Source: Pseudomonas baetica
GTDB taxonomy: Bacteria; Pseudomonadota; Gammaproteobacteria; Pseudomonadales; Pseudomonadaceae
NCBI RefSeq assembly: GCF_002813455.1
Contig: NZ_PHHE01000001.1
Coordinates: 2,976,001-3,040,000, forward strand
Direction: 5' to 3'
Length of the DNA: 64,000 bases
How positions within the stretch are numbered: the stretch's first letter is position 1; every line of letters starts with the position of its first letter. A program made the translations under genes and the position numbers. Below, piece by piece: positions 9,870 through 19,929 of the stretch. The notes beneath the pieces are model-generated. The model was not told the origin of the DNA. It ran no database searches and was given only the letters and a program-made list of their open reading frames with translations.

Positions 9870-10603
9870 TTACAAGACCTGACGCAGAAAGGCCTGAGCA
9901 CGCGGATCCTTCGGCGCATCAAAGAACTCCGCCGGCGACGCATCTTCCAGCAATTTGCCGTGATCGAAGAACAGCACCCGGTCCGCCACTTCCCGGGCAA
10001 AACCCATTTCGTGGGTAACGCAGACCATGGTCATGCCTTCCACGGCCAGGTTCTTCATCACCTCCAGCACTTCGCCGACCATTTCCGGGTCAAGGGCCGA
10101 AGTCGGCTCATCGAACAACATCACCTTCGGTTCCATCGCCAGCGCCCGGGCAATCGCTACGCGCTGCTGCTGACCGCCGGAGAGGCGTGACGGAAACTCG
10201 TTGGCCTTCTGCGCGATACCAACCTTTTTAACAACTCCATCGCCTTGGCTTCGCGCTCTTTCTTGCCGCGCTTGCGCACGACTTTCTGCGCCAGACAGAG
10301 GTTTTCCAGCACGGTCATGTGCGGGAACAGGTTGAAATGCTGGAACACCATGCCGACTTCGCGGCGGTAGGCGTTGACGTCGGTTTTCGGGTCGGCCAGT
10401 TGCAGGCCATCAATGCTCACCGAGCCCGAATCGAATTCTTCCAGGCCATTGAGGCAGCGCAGGAAGGTCGACTTGCCGGAACCGGAAGGACCGATCACCA
10501 CCAGCACTTCGCCCTTGGCGACATTGGTGCTGACGTTATCCACCGCGCGCACCACTTGGCCGCGGGTGTCGAAGACTTTTACCAGATCGCGGACTTCAAT
10601 CAC
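9870..10603 (-). pseudogene. Amino-acid ABC transporter ATP-binding protein, interrupted by a -1 frameshift
   Basis: Polar amino-acid type ABC ATPase (GlnQ/ArtP-like, about 244 residues if whole). The first part (10603 down to about 10225) reads in one frame with Walker A 'VIGPSGSGKSTFLRCLNG' and the Q-loop '[14 protein letters not shown]'. After 'AMELLK' the correct sequence continues in another frame: '[20 protein letters not shown]' with the ABC signature, then Walker B '[14 protein letters not shown]' and the His switch 'CVTHEMGF'. The break is at a run of five A's on the coding strand (T's at 10225-10229 on the plus strand), where the family would need six. Unshifted translation stops at 10157 and gives 148 residues with no signature or Walker B. 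A real mutation, an assembly error in a homopolymer, or a slippage site are all possible. Confidence 0.88.
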
Positions 10604-11555
10604 TTTGCGCGAGCCTCCGCTCTAGACGGCTGGCGATTTTCGACAGCGGCAGGTTGATCAACAGGTACAGGCCGGCAACGCAGAACAGAATCTCGAATGG
10701 CGAAAACGAGGTGGTGATGACTTCACGGCCGCTTTTGAGCAGTTCGGTGATGGCGATCACCGACACCAGCGAGGTGTCCTTGACCAGACTGATGAACTGC
10801 CCGGCCAGCGGCGGCAACACGCGCTTGAACGCTTGCGGCAGCACCACGTGACGCATCGACTGGCCGGCGCTCAGACCGAGCGAGCGCGCGGCTTCGTTCT
10901 GCCCACGGGCAATCGACTGCACGCCGGAACGGATGATCTCGGCCACATAGGCGCCGGTGAACAGCGACAGCGCGGCGATCCCGGCGAACTCCCGGGACAG
11001 GTTCATCACCGTGCCGATGAAGAAGTAGAAAATGAAGATCTGTACCAACAGCGGCGTGCCGCGCACCAGTTCGACGTAGATGCTCGACAGGTCGCGCAGG
11101 GTCGGGTTACTCGACAAGCGGCACAGCCCGGTGACCAGACCGATCAGCAAACCGAGAACGCCGGAGACCACCGACAGCCAAAGCGTCGTCCACAGCCCCC
11201 ACAACAGCGGCCCTGCCGCCCAATGCCGAGTGACGCCCACGACATCGCCTTCGGCCACATCGTCGCCCTGAGCGAATTGCAGGCTGTTCTCGTCGACGGT
11301 CAGGTGCTGCTCGTCACCGGCATCATTGCGCAGAGTGACTTGCGCGCTGCTGCCCTTGTGCACCAGTTCGGTCACGGTGGAGATGTCGGTGGCGCGCTGG
11401 GTTTCTTCGGCCTGATAGGCGAAGTACTGCGGCACGCGATTCCAGCGCCATTCGTAGGACATCAGCGACGTGGCGTAATACAACGCACCGGCTAGGCCGA
11501 TCAGCACCAGCACGGTCAGAACGTGCCAGGGCCATTGGGCTTTTTTATGTTTCAT
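10596..11555 (-). CDS. Amino-acid ABC transporter permease
   Basis: Inner-membrane permease of 319 residues of the HisM/GlnP family. A first membrane segment (about 12-32) is followed by a periplasmic insert of about 75 residues, then the transport domain from about 115 with 'LLWGLWTTLWLSVVSGVLGL'. The EAA loop that contacts the ATPase is seen as 'QNEAARSLGLSAGQSMRHVV' followed by 'LPQAF'. It overlaps the ATPase gene by 8 bp. Substrate probably a polar or acidic amino acid; not resolvable by eye. Confidence 0.93.
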   Translation of the reverse strand: MKHKKAQWPWHVLTVLVLIGLAGALYYATSLMSYEWRWNRVPQYFAYQAEETQRATDISTVTELVHKGSSAQVTLRNDAGDEQHLTVDENSLQFAQGDDVAEGDVVGVTRHWAAGPLLWGLWTTLWLSVVSGVLGLLIGLVTGLCRLSSNPTLRDLSSIYVELVRGTPLLVQIFIFYFFIGTVMNLSREFAGIAALSLFTGAYVAEIIRSGVQSIARGQNEAARSLGLSAGQSMRHVVLPQAFKRVLPPLAGQFISLVKDTSLVSVIAITELLKSGREVITTSFSPFEILFCVAGLYLLINLPLSKIASRLERRLAQSD

Positions 11556-11587
11556 TGCAGGTTCCGGAATTGGTGTTGCTTACTAGG

Positions 11588-11664
11588 CCCTCTTCGCGAG
11601 CAGGCTCGCTCCCACATTGGAATGCATTTCAAATGTGGGAGCGAGCCTGCTCGCGAAAGGGGCG
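11588..11664. repeat. REPIN-like REP pair, short spacer
   Basis: Arms TTCGCGAGCAGGCTCGCTCC and complement (both GAGCCTG subtype) with a short spacer 'ATTGGAATGCATTTCAAAT'. It lies between the substrate-binding protein gene and the permease gene, inside the transporter operon. Confidence 0.9.
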
Positions 11665-11685
11665 ACGCGGTCTGGCAGACCGGCG

Positions 11686-12483
11686 TTATTCCATGTCCTT
11701 GAGCCACTCGGTGCTCTTGAACCACTTGTCATGGATGCGATCGTAGGTGCCGTCTTCGTGGATCTGGTGCAGGAAGTTGTTGATGAAGTTGAGACTGTCG
11801 TAATCACCCTTCTTCAGGCCGAAGGCCAGCGGCTCGTAGGTGAACGGCTTGTCGAGGAACACCAGTTTGCCAGCGCCGACCTTGGTCACCGCTACAACGT
11901 TGTACGGGGCGTCGTAGATGAACGCGTCAGCCTTGCCGTTGACCACGTCGAGCACGGCTTCCTGCTCGTTGTCGTAGCCGTGGTACTTGGCTTTGGAGAT
12001 CAGCTTCTTGGCGACCATTTCACCGGTGGTGCCGAGCTTGGAGGTGATGCGGTAGTCGGCGGTGTTCAGGTCTTTATACGACTTGATGGTGCCTTCCAGC
12101 TCCTTGCGGATCAGCAAGGTCTGGCCGACCACAATGAACGGATCGCTGAAGTTCAGGCGCAGGTTGCGCTCTTGAGTCAGGGTCATGCCGCTGCCGATCA
12201 TGTCGAACTTGTCGGTCATCAGCGCCGGGATGATGCCGTCGTAACCGGTGGAGACCAGCTCCAGCTTGACGCCCATGGCCTTGGACATGGCTTTGAGGAT
12301 GTCGACTTCGAAACCGATGATCTCGCCACGCTTGTTGGTCATCTCGAACGGCATGTAGGTCGGATCCATGCCGACTTTCAAGGTACCGCGCTTGACCGCG
12401 TCATCGATCGCGCCGGCGTGCGCCGCATTGACTGCAACCAGTGCCGTGACGCCGACCAGCAGCATCGACAGATACTTCTTCAT
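11686..12483 (-). CDS. Amino-acid ABC transporter substrate-binding protein
   Basis: Periplasmic binding protein of 265 residues, family 3 (HisJ/GlnH fold). Signal peptide about 1-23 (MKKYLSMLLVGVTALVAVNA then AHA|G). Family marks: 'GTLKVGMDPTYMPFEM', 'IIGFEVDILKAMSKAMG' and 'LGTTGEMVAKK'. The open frame extends to 12597, but ATG 12483 gives the proper signal sequence. It lies upstream of the permease and the frameshifted ATPase. If the ATPase is dead, this protein may be secreted without a working partner unless another ATPase substitutes. Confidence 0.93.
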   Translation of the reverse strand: MKKYLSMLLVGVTALVAVNAAHAGAIDDAVKRGTLKVGMDPTYMPFEMTNKRGEIIGFEVDILKAMSKAMGVKLELVSTGYDGIIPALMTDKFDMIGSGMTLTQERNLRLNFSDPFIVVGQTLLIRKELEGTIKSYKDLNTADYRITSKLGTTGEMVAKKLISKAKYHGYDNEQEAVLDVVNGKADAFIYDAPYNVVAVTKVGAGKLVFLDKPFTYEPLAFGLKKGDYDSLNFINNFLHQIHEDGTYDRIHDKWFKSTEWLKDME

Positions 12484-12641
12484 CTTCAAGTCCCCAAAAC
12501 CATTGCGTTTGCGGCGCGAAAACCAACAGCGACGGGCAAAAATGCCCAGGTGCGCCAATTCGGGGACGGATGCTAACGCACTCGTTCGTTTGCACAAGGT
12601 TTTTTGATCGATTGCAGATTAGCGCCCGCTGTCGGCAGGGC

Positions 12642-12668
12642 AAAAAAAACCCCGCTTTCGCGGGGCTT
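12642..12668 (-). terminator. Rho-independent terminator of opgGH
   Basis: Perfect stem CCCCGC-TTTC-GCGGGG (12650-12665). Read on the minus strand it is followed by eight T's, 5-30 bases past the opgH stop codon. Confidence 0.9.
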
Positions 12669-12672
12669 CTTA

Positions 12673-15243
12673 TCAGGCCGGCTGAGCCTGCATGCTCAGC
12701 GGTCGCAACGGCAACAGCGGCGCATGCGGATCGGCTTTCACCGAAGCCCGCCATGCATCCAGCCACTCGGCGTGGCCTTCGGCCCACACTTGCTCGTGCA
12801 GGCGCGCCAAGGCAACAGGGTCGCTCAGCAGTTGCAGACGATCATGGTTATTCAACCCGGCAGGGCCGACCTTGATCGCATGACGCACACGTTCCTGACG
12901 CAGCCATTCAATCGGCTCGGCTTGACCGTGACGCGAGGTCGCCAGCGAGCACGCCAAGGCGTTCTGCTGCGGATCGACCACTGCACGGACAAAGCCGTCA
13001 TTCAGTGCATGCCAACGGTTCTCGTGGGTGTACTGGTCAGTCGCCAGCAGCGCCTGTGGCGGATTGTATTCCTCAGGGATGAGGAACAGGCTCTCGTCAC
13101 GGGATTTGAGGCCCAGACCGACACGGCTGGAAATCACCGACACCGGGATCGACAGCATCAGCGAACCGACAATCGGCACCAGCCACCACAGGAAGCTCGG
13201 GTTCAGCCAGATCACCAGCAGCGCCCAGCAGAAGCCCAGCAGGGTCTGCGGGCCGTGGCGCTTGACCGCTTCGCTCCATGGTGTGGAGTCGTCGTCACGT
13301 TGCGGCGAATTCCAGGTCGCGGCCCAGCCGAGGAACGCGGCCAGTACGAAACGGGTGTGGAAAATCATCCGCACCGGCGCCAGCAGCATGGAGAACAGCA
13401 TCTCCAGCAGCATCGACAGGGTCACTTTGAACTTGCCGCCGAACTCTTTCGCGCCCTTGGCCCAGATCAGGATGATGCTCAACAGTTTCGGCAGGAACAG
13501 CAGCACGATGGTCGTCGAGAACAGCGCGATAGCCTTGTCCGGGTGCCATTGTGGCCACAGCGGATAGAGCTGACGCGGTTCAAGGAAGTACTGCGGCTCC
13601 ATCAGCGTGTTCACTGCCAGCAGCGCGGTCGACAGCACCAGGAAGAAGAACCACAACGGCGCCGACAAGTAGGACATCACACCAGTCAGGAACACCGCCC
13701 GGTGTACCGGGTGCATGCCTTTGACCAGGAACAGGCGGAAGTTCATCAGGTTGCCGTGGCACCAGCGACGGTCACGCTTGAGTTCGTCAAGCAGGTTCGG
13801 CGGCAGTTCTTCGTAGCTGCCTGGCAGGTCGTAGGCAATCCACACGCCCCAACCGGCACGACGCATCAGCGCGGCTTCAACGAAGTCGTGAGACAGGATC
13901 GCCCCGGAGAATGCACCCTTGCCCGGCAACGGCGCCAAGGCGCAGTGGTCGATGAACGGCTTCATGCGGATGATCGCGTTGTGCCCCCAGTAATGGGATT
14001 CACCCAACTGCCAGAAGTGCAGACCGGCGGTAAACAGCGGCCCGTAAACGCGGGTGGCGAACTGCTGCATGCGCGCATACAGAGTGTCCATGCCCGACGC
14101 ACGCGGCGCGGTCTGGATGATCCCGGCGTCCGGCGTGGCTTCCATCAGGCGCACCAGACTGGTCAGGCACTCACCGCTCATGACCGAGTCAGCGTCGAGG
14201 ACGACCATGTACTTGTAGTCACCGCCCCAACGACGGCAGAAGTCGTCGAGGTTGCCGCTCTTGCGTTTTACGCGACGACGACGGCGGCGATAGAAGATCT
14301 TGCCGAAGCCCTTGGCTTCGCGGCAGACGTCCAGCCAGGCCTGTTGCTCGGCCACGCAGATGTCGGTGTCGTTGCTGTCGCTGAGGACGAAGAAGTCGAA
14401 ACGATCCAGATCACCGGTGGCGGCAACCGATTCGAAGGTGGCGCGCAGACCGGCAAATACCCGGGGTACGTCTTCGTTGCAGATCGGCATCACCAGCGCG
14501 GTACGGGCGTCTTTGGCAATCGGCTCGTTGCCGGCGCTTTTGCCGGAAATACGGTATTTGTCGTGACCGGTGAGCAACTCGAGGAAGCCCATCAGCGCCG
14601 TCCAGAAACCGGCCGACACCCAGCAGAACAGAATCCCGAAGAGAATCAGGATGCTGGTTTGCAGCGCATACGGCAGCACTTGCGTGGCGGTTTGCAGCAG
14701 CGGCTGGTGCAGGACTTCGTCCAGATCGACGAACGACCAGCCCTGGTACGGCATGATGCCTTTCATGTACCAGCCGGCAACGATGGTCTGGCCGAGCATC
14801 AGCACCAACAAAATGTAGCGGCGGATCGAACCGACAGTGCGCCAGCGCGCGGCCGGCAGGACGTTCTCGTCCTTCGGCGGTTGCGGCGGGTTTGTGCGAC
14901 CAGTCAGACGCCGCCAGCCACGCACCAGAATGTTGGTGCGCCATGGCTCCGGCACGACTTTGGTTCGACGGATCGGCGGTGTCGCTTTGAGACTGACCCG
15001 ACCGCTGGCGTCGAGCACCAGCATTTCCGCTTCCTCAAGCTCTTCGGCAGTGCTCAGGGTCAGGCGCTTGCCCACCGAAGCCTGGGCGGCTTCGGCAGGG
15101 GCGTCGAACGTCGAGGACGACAGGCGTTGATGCAGCTCGCTGAACGACTGACAGCCCGCGAGTTCCGCGCGCTGCTCGTCGGTCATCGGCAGATGCGCCA
15201 GATACTCGGACAGAGTCTCTGGCTGTACTTGAGAGTTACTCAT
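12673..15243 (-). CDS. opgH: Glucans biosynthesis glucosyltransferase H
   Basis: Inner-membrane glycosyltransferase (family GT2) of 856 residues that polymerises UDP-glucose into the backbone of osmoregulated periplasmic glucans. The catalytic core shows '[20 protein letters not shown]' (Asp-x-Asp type) and the processive-enzyme motif '[11 protein letters not shown]' (Q/RxxRW type). Membrane segments flank the core on both sides. It overlaps opgG by 8 bp, the standard opgG-opgH arrangement, and ends at a strong hairpin terminator. Also named mdoH. Confidence 0.96.
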   Translation of the reverse strand: MSNSQVQPETLSEYLAHLPMTDEQRAELAGCQSFSELHQRLSSSTFDAPAEAAQASVGKRLTLSTAEELEEAEMLVLDASGRVSLKATPPIRRTKVVPEPWRTNILVRGWRRLTGRTNPPQPPKDENVLPAARWRTVGSIRRYILLVLMLGQTIVAGWYMKGIMPYQGWSFVDLDEVLHQPLLQTATQVLPYALQTSILILFGILFCWVSAGFWTALMGFLELLTGHDKYRISGKSAGNEPIAKDARTALVMPICNEDVPRVFAGLRATFESVAATGDLDRFDFFVLSDSNDTDICVAEQQAWLDVCREAKGFGKIFYRRRRRRVKRKSGNLDDFCRRWGGDYKYMVVLDADSVMSGECLTSLVRLMEATPDAGIIQTAPRASGMDTLYARMQQFATRVYGPLFTAGLHFWQLGESHYWGHNAIIRMKPFIDHCALAPLPGKGAFSGAILSHDFVEAALMRRAGWGVWIAYDLPGSYEELPPNLLDELKRDRRWCHGNLMNFRLFLVKGMHPVHRAVFLTGVMSYLSAPLWFFFLVLSTALLAVNTLMEPQYFLEPRQLYPLWPQWHPDKAIALFSTTIVLLFLPKLLSIILIWAKGAKEFGGKFKVTLSMLLEMLFSMLLAPVRMIFHTRFVLAAFLGWAATWNSPQRDDDSTPWSEAVKRHGPQTLLGFCWALLVIWLNPSFLWWLVPIVGSLMLSIPVSVISSRVGLGLKSRDESLFLIPEEYNPPQALLATDQYTHENRWHALNDGFVRAVVDPQQNALACSLATSRHGQAEPIEWLRQERVRHAIKVGPAGLNNHDRLQLLSDPVALARLHEQVWAEGHAEWLDAWRASVKADPHAPLLPLRPLSMQAQPA

Positions 15244-17050
15244 CGGCAGGCAACTGATAGCTCCAGGTCTCGGTCAGGACTTCTTCAGTCGGTGCCGATT
15301 CCGGTGTGGCTGGGGCCGCGTCCGCAGCAACTGGCTGCTTGGCGTCTTTGTTGGCCTTGTCCTTGGCATCTGCAGCTGGCTTGGCGTCGGCCTGCTTGGC
15401 CTCGGCTGCCTTGGCTTCCTTGTCGAGCTTCTCTTGTTGCTTGGCGGCAACCTTGTCGGCCTTGGCGACGGACGAGTTGGACGCCGGCACCGAAGACTTG
15501 GCCAGATCAGCGGTCACGACTGGCTGCACCAGTGCGGCACGCATCTCGGTCGACTTGCTCGCATCCTTGATCTTCATGCGCAGAGTCAAGCGCCAGCCCT
15601 TGGTGTCCGGGTTGTAACGCACGCTGTTCTCGACCAGTTCGGCGTTGTCGCCGACGCTGACCTGACTGCGAACGTCGGCATCCGGCGCCAGAGCGGCCAG
15701 CGATGGGCCCTCGAAGTCGACCAGGTAGGCAACGCTGCCGTCCGGCTGACGGATCAGGTTCGATTGCTTGACGTCACCGGTCGAACGCAGAGTCTGCGCA
15801 ACCCAGGCGCTGTCCGGCGCGTGAATCGCCGCTTCGTCCATGGTCCAGTGCATGCGGTAGGCGAAGTCCAGCGGCTGGCCTGGCTCCGGCATTTTTTCCG
15901 GGCTCCAGAACGCAACGATGTTGTCGTTGGTTTCGTCAGCGGTCGGAATTTCGACCAGATCGACGGTGCCTTTGCCCCAGTCGCCCTTCGGCTCGATCCA
16001 GGCGCTTGGGCGCTTGTCGTAGCGGTCGTCGAGGTCTTCGTAGTGGCTGAAGTCACGGCCACGTTGCAGCAGACCGAAACCACGCAGGTTTTCGACGCTG
16101 AAGTTGCTCACGGCCAGGTGTTTCGGGTTGTTCAGTGGGCGCCAGATCCACTCGCCGTTGCCGGCATGGATCGACAGACCGCTGGAGTCGTGCAGTTCAC
16201 GACGATAGTTGAGGACTTTCGACGGCTGGTTGGCGCCGAACAGGAACATGCTGGTCAGTGGCGCGATGCCCAGTTTGCCGACCTTGTCGCGCAGGAACAT
16301 CTGCGCTTTGACGTCGACAATGGTGTCGCTGCCCGGACGCAGGATCAGACGGTAGGCACCGGTGGCACGCGGCGAATCCAGCAGGGCGAAGATCACCAAA
16401 TGCTTGTCGCCCGGCTTCGGCTGTTGAATCCAGAACTCACGGAAACGTGGGAATTCTTCACCCGACGGCAGCGCGGTATCGACCGCCAGACCACGGGCCG
16501 ACAGACCGTAGGTGTGGCCCTTGCCGACGACGCGGAAGTAGCTCGCGCCGAGCATGGTCATGATTTCGTCTTGCTTGTCGGCCTTGTTGATCGGGTACAG
16601 CACACGGAAACCGGCATAACCCAGTTGTTCGGTGGCTTTCGGATCGAATTTCAGGTCACCGAAATCGAAGCGCGAAGGATCGTACTTGATCTCTTCGACG
16701 GTGTTGGCCGTGATTTCGTTGATTTTCACCGGTGTATCGAAGTGCATACCCTGGTGATAGAAGGACAGTTTGAACGGCGTCTTCTGATCAGCCCACTCAG
16801 CCTTTTCGGTGAGGAAGCGGATTTTCTGATAATCCGCGAACTTCATGTCGCGGAATTCGTTCGGCAGGTTGCTGCGCGGGGCTTCGAACTTCTGCCCGGC
16901 CAGCTCTTTAGCCTTGGCGGATACATCGTCAAGATTGAACGCCCAAAGCTGACCGGCGCTGAGCAGGCACAGGAGCGCCGAACCCGCTACCAGGGCACTT
17001 CGCATGCGTTTGGCAGACATTTTTGCTGCATTACAGGGACTAACGATCAC
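15236..17050 (-). CDS. opgG: Glucans biosynthesis protein G (periplasmic)
   Basis: Periplasmic protein of 604 residues needed for branching or release of osmoregulated periplasmic glucans. I chose the GTG at 17050 because GCGAGGG lies 6-8 bases before it; an ATG at 17020 ([20 protein letters not shown]) would also leave a full signal peptide ending near '[10 protein letters not shown]'. The mature part begins '[20 protein letters not shown]', typical of the family. The C-terminal 90 residues are low-complexity Ala/Lys/Asp, a Pseudomonas trait. Upstream is a long palindrome described separately. Confidence 0.95.
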   Translation of the reverse strand: MIVSPCNAAKMSAKRMRSALVAGSALLCLLSAGQLWAFNLDDVSAKAKELAGQKFEAPRSNLPNEFRDMKFADYQKIRFLTEKAEWADQKTPFKLSFYHQGMHFDTPVKINEITANTVEEIKYDPSRFDFGDLKFDPKATEQLGYAGFRVLYPINKADKQDEIMTMLGASYFRVVGKGHTYGLSARGLAVDTALPSGEEFPRFREFWIQQPKPGDKHLVIFALLDSPRATGAYRLILRPGSDTIVDVKAQMFLRDKVGKLGIAPLTSMFLFGANQPSKVLNYRRELHDSSGLSIHAGNGEWIWRPLNNPKHLAVSNFSVENLRGFGLLQRGRDFSHYEDLDDRYDKRPSAWIEPKGDWGKGTVDLVEIPTADETNDNIVAFWSPEKMPEPGQPLDFAYRMHWTMDEAAIHAPDSAWVAQTLRSTGDVKQSNLIRQPDGSVAYLVDFEGPSLAALAPDADVRSQVSVGDNAELVENSVRYNPDTKGWRLTLRMKIKDASKSTEMRAALVQPVVTADLAKSSVPASNSSVAKADKVAAKQQEKLDKEAKAAEAKQADAKPAADAKDKANKDAKQPVAADAAPATPESAPTEEVLTETWSYQLPADE

Positions 17051-17482
17051 GAGCAACCCTCGCCGAAAACAGATCAAAAAACCAACGGCCAGCAAGCCGT
17101 CTGTGTGGCCATTTTTGTCAGCTTATTTCGGTTCCAGGAAGCCAGATACTGCGTTGCTGCTCCTCCCCATAGCAGGCTATGAGTCGTCGCAGCGCCTTGT
17201 CTCTGACTCCCTGGCCCTCGAAATAATGCTGGCAAAAATGGCCGTACAGACCGCTCATACCAGGTTGGCGAGCATTGTTCCGACTCCGCTGGGGCAAAAT
17301 GATTCCCCAATCGGATCCAGACAAGTCTCTACCTAAGTCAAAAATGGACCAACGAACGCTGATCCCCATAGCGCGCGATTATCTAGTAGCCCGCGTGACA
17401 ACGCATCAGGGGTAACCAAGTATTTATCGCGAAAACACCCTAAAAACAGTCGAAATTTCCTAAAAAGGTGTTTCAGGTGCTT
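17051..17482. other. 432-bp intergenic region between dtd and opgG
   Basis: Besides the palindrome at 17099-17251, no convincing gene is present. The short frames here run through the palindrome and lack ribosome sites. The opgG promoter must lie in this stretch; no clear sigma-70 or sigma-54 pair was recognised. The part 17340-17480 is AT-richer than its surroundings. Confidence 0.6.
17099..17251. repeat. 153-bp imperfect palindrome in the opgG upstream region
   Basis: The outer arms GTCTGTGTGGCCATTTTTGT (17099-) and the complement of 17251- (GTCTGTACGGCCATTTTTGC) match with few changes; pairing continues inward with mismatches (CCAGG, AG, CAGA, GC...GC) to an exact centre CATAGC-AG-GCTATG at 17168-17181. 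The whole stretch can fold into one long hairpin. The centre of the outer arms and of the inner stem coincide within one base, so this is one structure. It begins 49 bases upstream of the opgG start. Confidence 0.8.
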
Positions 17483-17920
17483 TCAGGTCTGTAACAAAAA
17501 GGTAACAGGGCCATCGTTGACCAAATGCACCTGCATATCGGCGCCGAATCTACCTGATGCCACAGTGCCATGCACCTGTTTCGCTTTGCCTAATAGATAG
17601 TCGAACAATTCCTCACCCAGCGCCGGAGGGGCGGCGGTCGAGAAGCTCGGGCGCAACCCGCTTTTGGTGTCAGCGGCCAGGGTGAACTGAGAGACCAGCA
17701 GCAACCCGCCGCCCACATCTGCCAAGGACAAGTTCATCTTGCCCTCAGCGTCACTGAATACCCGATAGTTAAGCAGCTTCTGCAGAAGTTTGTCGGCACT
17801 GGCGCGCGTGTCGTCGGGTTCGACCGCCACCAGCACCAGCAAACCCTGATCTACCGCGCCAACCACCTCTCCCGCCACTTCGACTCGCGCGCCACGCACG
17901 CGCTGTAAAAGCCCCTTCAT
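17483..17920 (-). CDS. dtd: D-aminoacyl-tRNA deacylase
   Basis: Homodimeric proofreading enzyme of 145 residues that hydrolyses D-amino acids (and glycine mischarged on tRNA-Ala) from tRNA. Signature loops '[20 protein letters not shown]' and '[11 protein letters not shown]' (the cross-subunit Gly-Pro motif) are intact. It overlaps the end of pip by 4 bp, so the two are translated as a pair. Confidence 0.96.
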   Translation of the reverse strand: MKGLLQRVRGARVEVAGEVVGAVDQGLLVLVAVEPDDTRASADKLLQKLLNYRVFSDAEGKMNLSLADVGGGLLLVSQFTLAADTKSGLRPSFSTAAPPALGEELFDYLLGKAKQVHGTVASGRFGADMQVHLVNDGPVTFLLQT

Positions 17921-18888
17921 GCTTCTTCGGGCGGCAGGTCGAGCAGACGCCGAGCCATTTGACCGGCGGCACGCACCAACGCATCGGTGATACCCGGTTC
18001 GGACGCGGCGTGCCCGGCATCGCGAATGACCTGCAGCTCACTGTTCGGCCAGGCCTGATGCAGTTCCCAGGCGTTATCCAACGGGCAGATCACGTCGTAA
18101 CGGCCGTGGATGATCACGCCCGGCAAGTGAGCAATCTTGCCCATGTCGCGGATCAGCTGATTCGGTTCAAGGAAGGCGTTATTGGTGAAGTAGTGGCATT
18201 CGATCCGCGCAATCGACAAGGCGCGTTGCGGCTCGGAGAAACGATCGACTACCAGCGGGTTTGGTCGCAGGGTCGCGGTGCGCCCTTCCCAGGTCGACCA
18301 GGCTTTGGCAGCGTGCATCTGGGCGATCTGATCGTTGCCGGTGAGGCGTTTGTGGAACGCGTTGAGCAGATCGTCGCGCTCGTCCAGTGGGATCGGGGCA
18401 ATGTAGTCCTGCCAGTAATCGGGGAACAGACGGCTGGCGCCAGCCTGATAGAACCACTCGATTTCCTGCGGACGGCAGAGAAAGATCCCACGCAGGATCA
18501 GGCCATGTACGCGCTCCGGATGGGTTTGCGCATAGGCCAGCGCCAGGGTCGAACCCCACGAGCCGCCGAACAACACCCATTTGTCGATACCCAGGTGCTT
18601 GCGGATACGCTCGAGGTCGGCGACCAGATCCCAGGTGGTGTTGTTTTCCAGGCTGGCGTGCGGGGTGGAGCGTCCGCAGCCGCGCTGGTCGAAGGTGACA
18701 ATGCGATACAGGTTCGGATCGAAATAGCGACGGCTTTGCGCATCGCAACCGGCGCCGGGGCCGCCGTGGATGAACACGACCGGCAAGCCTTCCGGTGAGC
18801 CGCTTTCGTCGACGTACAGCGTATGCGTGTCATCGACAGCCAGATCGTGCCGGGCGTGGGGTTTGATCTGCGGAAACAAAGTCTGCAT
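17917..18888 (-). CDS. pip: Prolyl aminopeptidase
   Basis: Alpha/beta-hydrolase (peptidase S33) of 323 residues that removes N-terminal proline from peptides. The oxyanion segment '[20 protein letters not shown]', the nucleophile elbow '[20 protein letters not shown]' (Ser), the Asp loop '[18 protein letters not shown]' and the His '[10 protein letters not shown]' are all visible. No signal peptide, so cytosolic. Upstream of dtd on the same strand with a 4-bp overlap. Confidence 0.96.
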   Translation of the reverse strand: MQTLFPQIKPHARHDLAVDDTHTLYVDESGSPEGLPVVFIHGGPGAGCDAQSRRYFDPNLYRIVTFDQRGCGRSTPHASLENNTTWDLVADLERIRKHLGIDKWVLFGGSWGSTLALAYAQTHPERVHGLILRGIFLCRPQEIEWFYQAGASRLFPDYWQDYIAPIPLDERDDLLNAFHKRLTGNDQIAQMHAAKAWSTWEGRTATLRPNPLVVDRFSEPQRALSIARIECHYFTNNAFLEPNQLIRDMGKIAHLPGVIIHGRYDVICPLDNAWELHQAWPNSELQVIRDAGHAASEPGITDALVRAAGQMARRLLDLPPEEA

Positions 18889-19020
18889 TGCGCGCTCCGT
18901 AAGGGGTCGAGGTCATCCCTGGGGGGACTTCTATTATTCTGCCGTTGGGCATCATAAACCCGATTTACGTCAATGAGCATGCCTGTGCGCTGTCGCAATT
19001 TTTCTGTTGCATACAAAACC

Positions 19021-19110
19021 TGTGAGAGCGGGCTTGCTCGCGAAAGCGGTGTGTCATTCAACCCATAGGTTGACTGGTGCGACGCCTTCGCGAGCAAGCC
19101 CGCTCCCACA
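19021..19110. repeat. REPIN-like REP pair
   Basis: Arms of the GGGCTTG subtype (left arm starts TGTGAGAGCGGGCTTG, one base off) around a spacer holding 'GTGTCATTCAACCC...GGTTGACTGGTGCGAC'. Lies after the hutG stop. Confidence 0.88.
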
Positions 19111-19115
19111 GTGGG

Positions 19116-19919
19116 TTATGCGGTGTAGCGAGATTTGCCCCAGGCCAGATAGCCTTGCAGCAACTCCTTGAGCACCACCCGCGTTGGCTCGGCCAGATCG
19201 CTGCGGTAGCGGAACGGTTCGAACTCTTCCATGTAGGTGCTCTGGCACAGTTCCAGTTGCACGGCATGGATGTTCTCGGCCGGGTTGCCGTAATGACGGG
19301 TGATGTGACCGCCCTTGAAGCGACCGTTGAGCACATGGCTGTACTCGCCATGACGCGCGCAGATGGCTTCCAGTTGCGTGGCCAGTTGCGGATCGCAGCT
19401 CGCGCCGTTGAAGGTGCCGAGGTTGAAGTCCGGCAGTTTGCCGTCGAACAGGTGCGGGATGATCGAGCGGATCGAGTGCGCGTCGAACAGCAACGCGTAA
19501 CCGAACTCGGCCTTCAGCCGCGCCAGCTCTTCCTGCAAGGTGCGATGGTACGGCGTCCAGATCTGCTCCAGATAAGTCGCGCGCTCATCTTTCGAAGGCT
19601 CCAGACCTTCCTTGAACAACGGGATGCCATCGAACAAAGTCGCGGGATATAGCCCGGTGGTGGCGCCGGCGTACAGCGGCTTGTCGTCGGACGGCCGGTT
19701 CAGGTCGATGACGAAACGCGAGTACTCGGCAGCCAGAGTGCTGGCACCGAGCTCTTCGGCGAAATCGTAGAGCTGCGGAATATGCCAATCAGTATCCGGC
19801 AGGCTTTTCGCATCCGGGATCAGCCCAGCCTCGACCGCAGGCGTCAGGCGCAGACCTGCATGGGGCATGCTGATCAACAGCGGCACGCGCCCTTGTTTGA
19901 AGTTCAGAACCTTATCCAC
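19116..19919 (-). CDS. hutG: N-formylglutamate deformylase
   Basis: Last step of the five-step histidine degradation route: hydrolyses N-formylglutamate to glutamate and formate. 267 residues from a GTG start at 19919, chosen for the strong AGGAGAG site just before it and for the family start (M)DKVLNFKQGRVPLLISMPH. Family marks include 'MPHAGLRLTPAVEAGL', 'LLFDAHSIRSIIPHLFDG' and 'NGRFKGGHITRHYGNP'. It is the last gene of the hutU-to-hutG unit, 10 bp after hutI. Confidence 0.95.
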   Translation of the reverse strand: MDKVLNFKQGRVPLLISMPHAGLRLTPAVEAGLIPDAKSLPDTDWHIPQLYDFAEELGASTLAAEYSRFVIDLNRPSDDKPLYAGATTGLYPATLFDGIPLFKEGLEPSKDERATYLEQIWTPYHRTLQEELARLKAEFGYALLFDAHSIRSIIPHLFDGKLPDFNLGTFNGASCDPQLATQLEAICARHGEYSHVLNGRFKGGHITRHYGNPAENIHAVQLELCQSTYMEEFEPFRYRSDLAEPTRVVLKELLQGYLAWGKSRYTA

Positions 19920-19929
19920 AACCGCTCTC

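Noticed and set aside
10157..10603. The ABC ATPase as two separate genes
   Set aside because: Each piece alone lacks essential motifs and both join into one family-length protein after a one-base shift.
12604..12620. Possible sigma-54 promoter for the binding-protein gene at 11686-12483
   Set aside because: GG and GC are 10 bases apart on the minus strand, but the -24 box reads CGGGCG, a poor match to TGGCAC, so I could not support it.
12673..15570. A 988-codon open frame on the plus strand (12604-15570) opposite opgH
   Set aside because: It is the antisense shadow of the GC-rich opgH gene: Arg/Gln/His-rich, with no recognisable domain, and opgH is a certain match on the other strand.
15434..17182. 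Long plus-strand frame of 582 codons opposite opgG
   Set aside because: Mirror frame of opgG with biased composition and no family features.
17074..17369. Short frames across the opgG upstream palindrome on both strands
   Set aside because: They exist because the palindrome is open in several frames; no ribosome sites, and their ends follow the repeat and not a gene.
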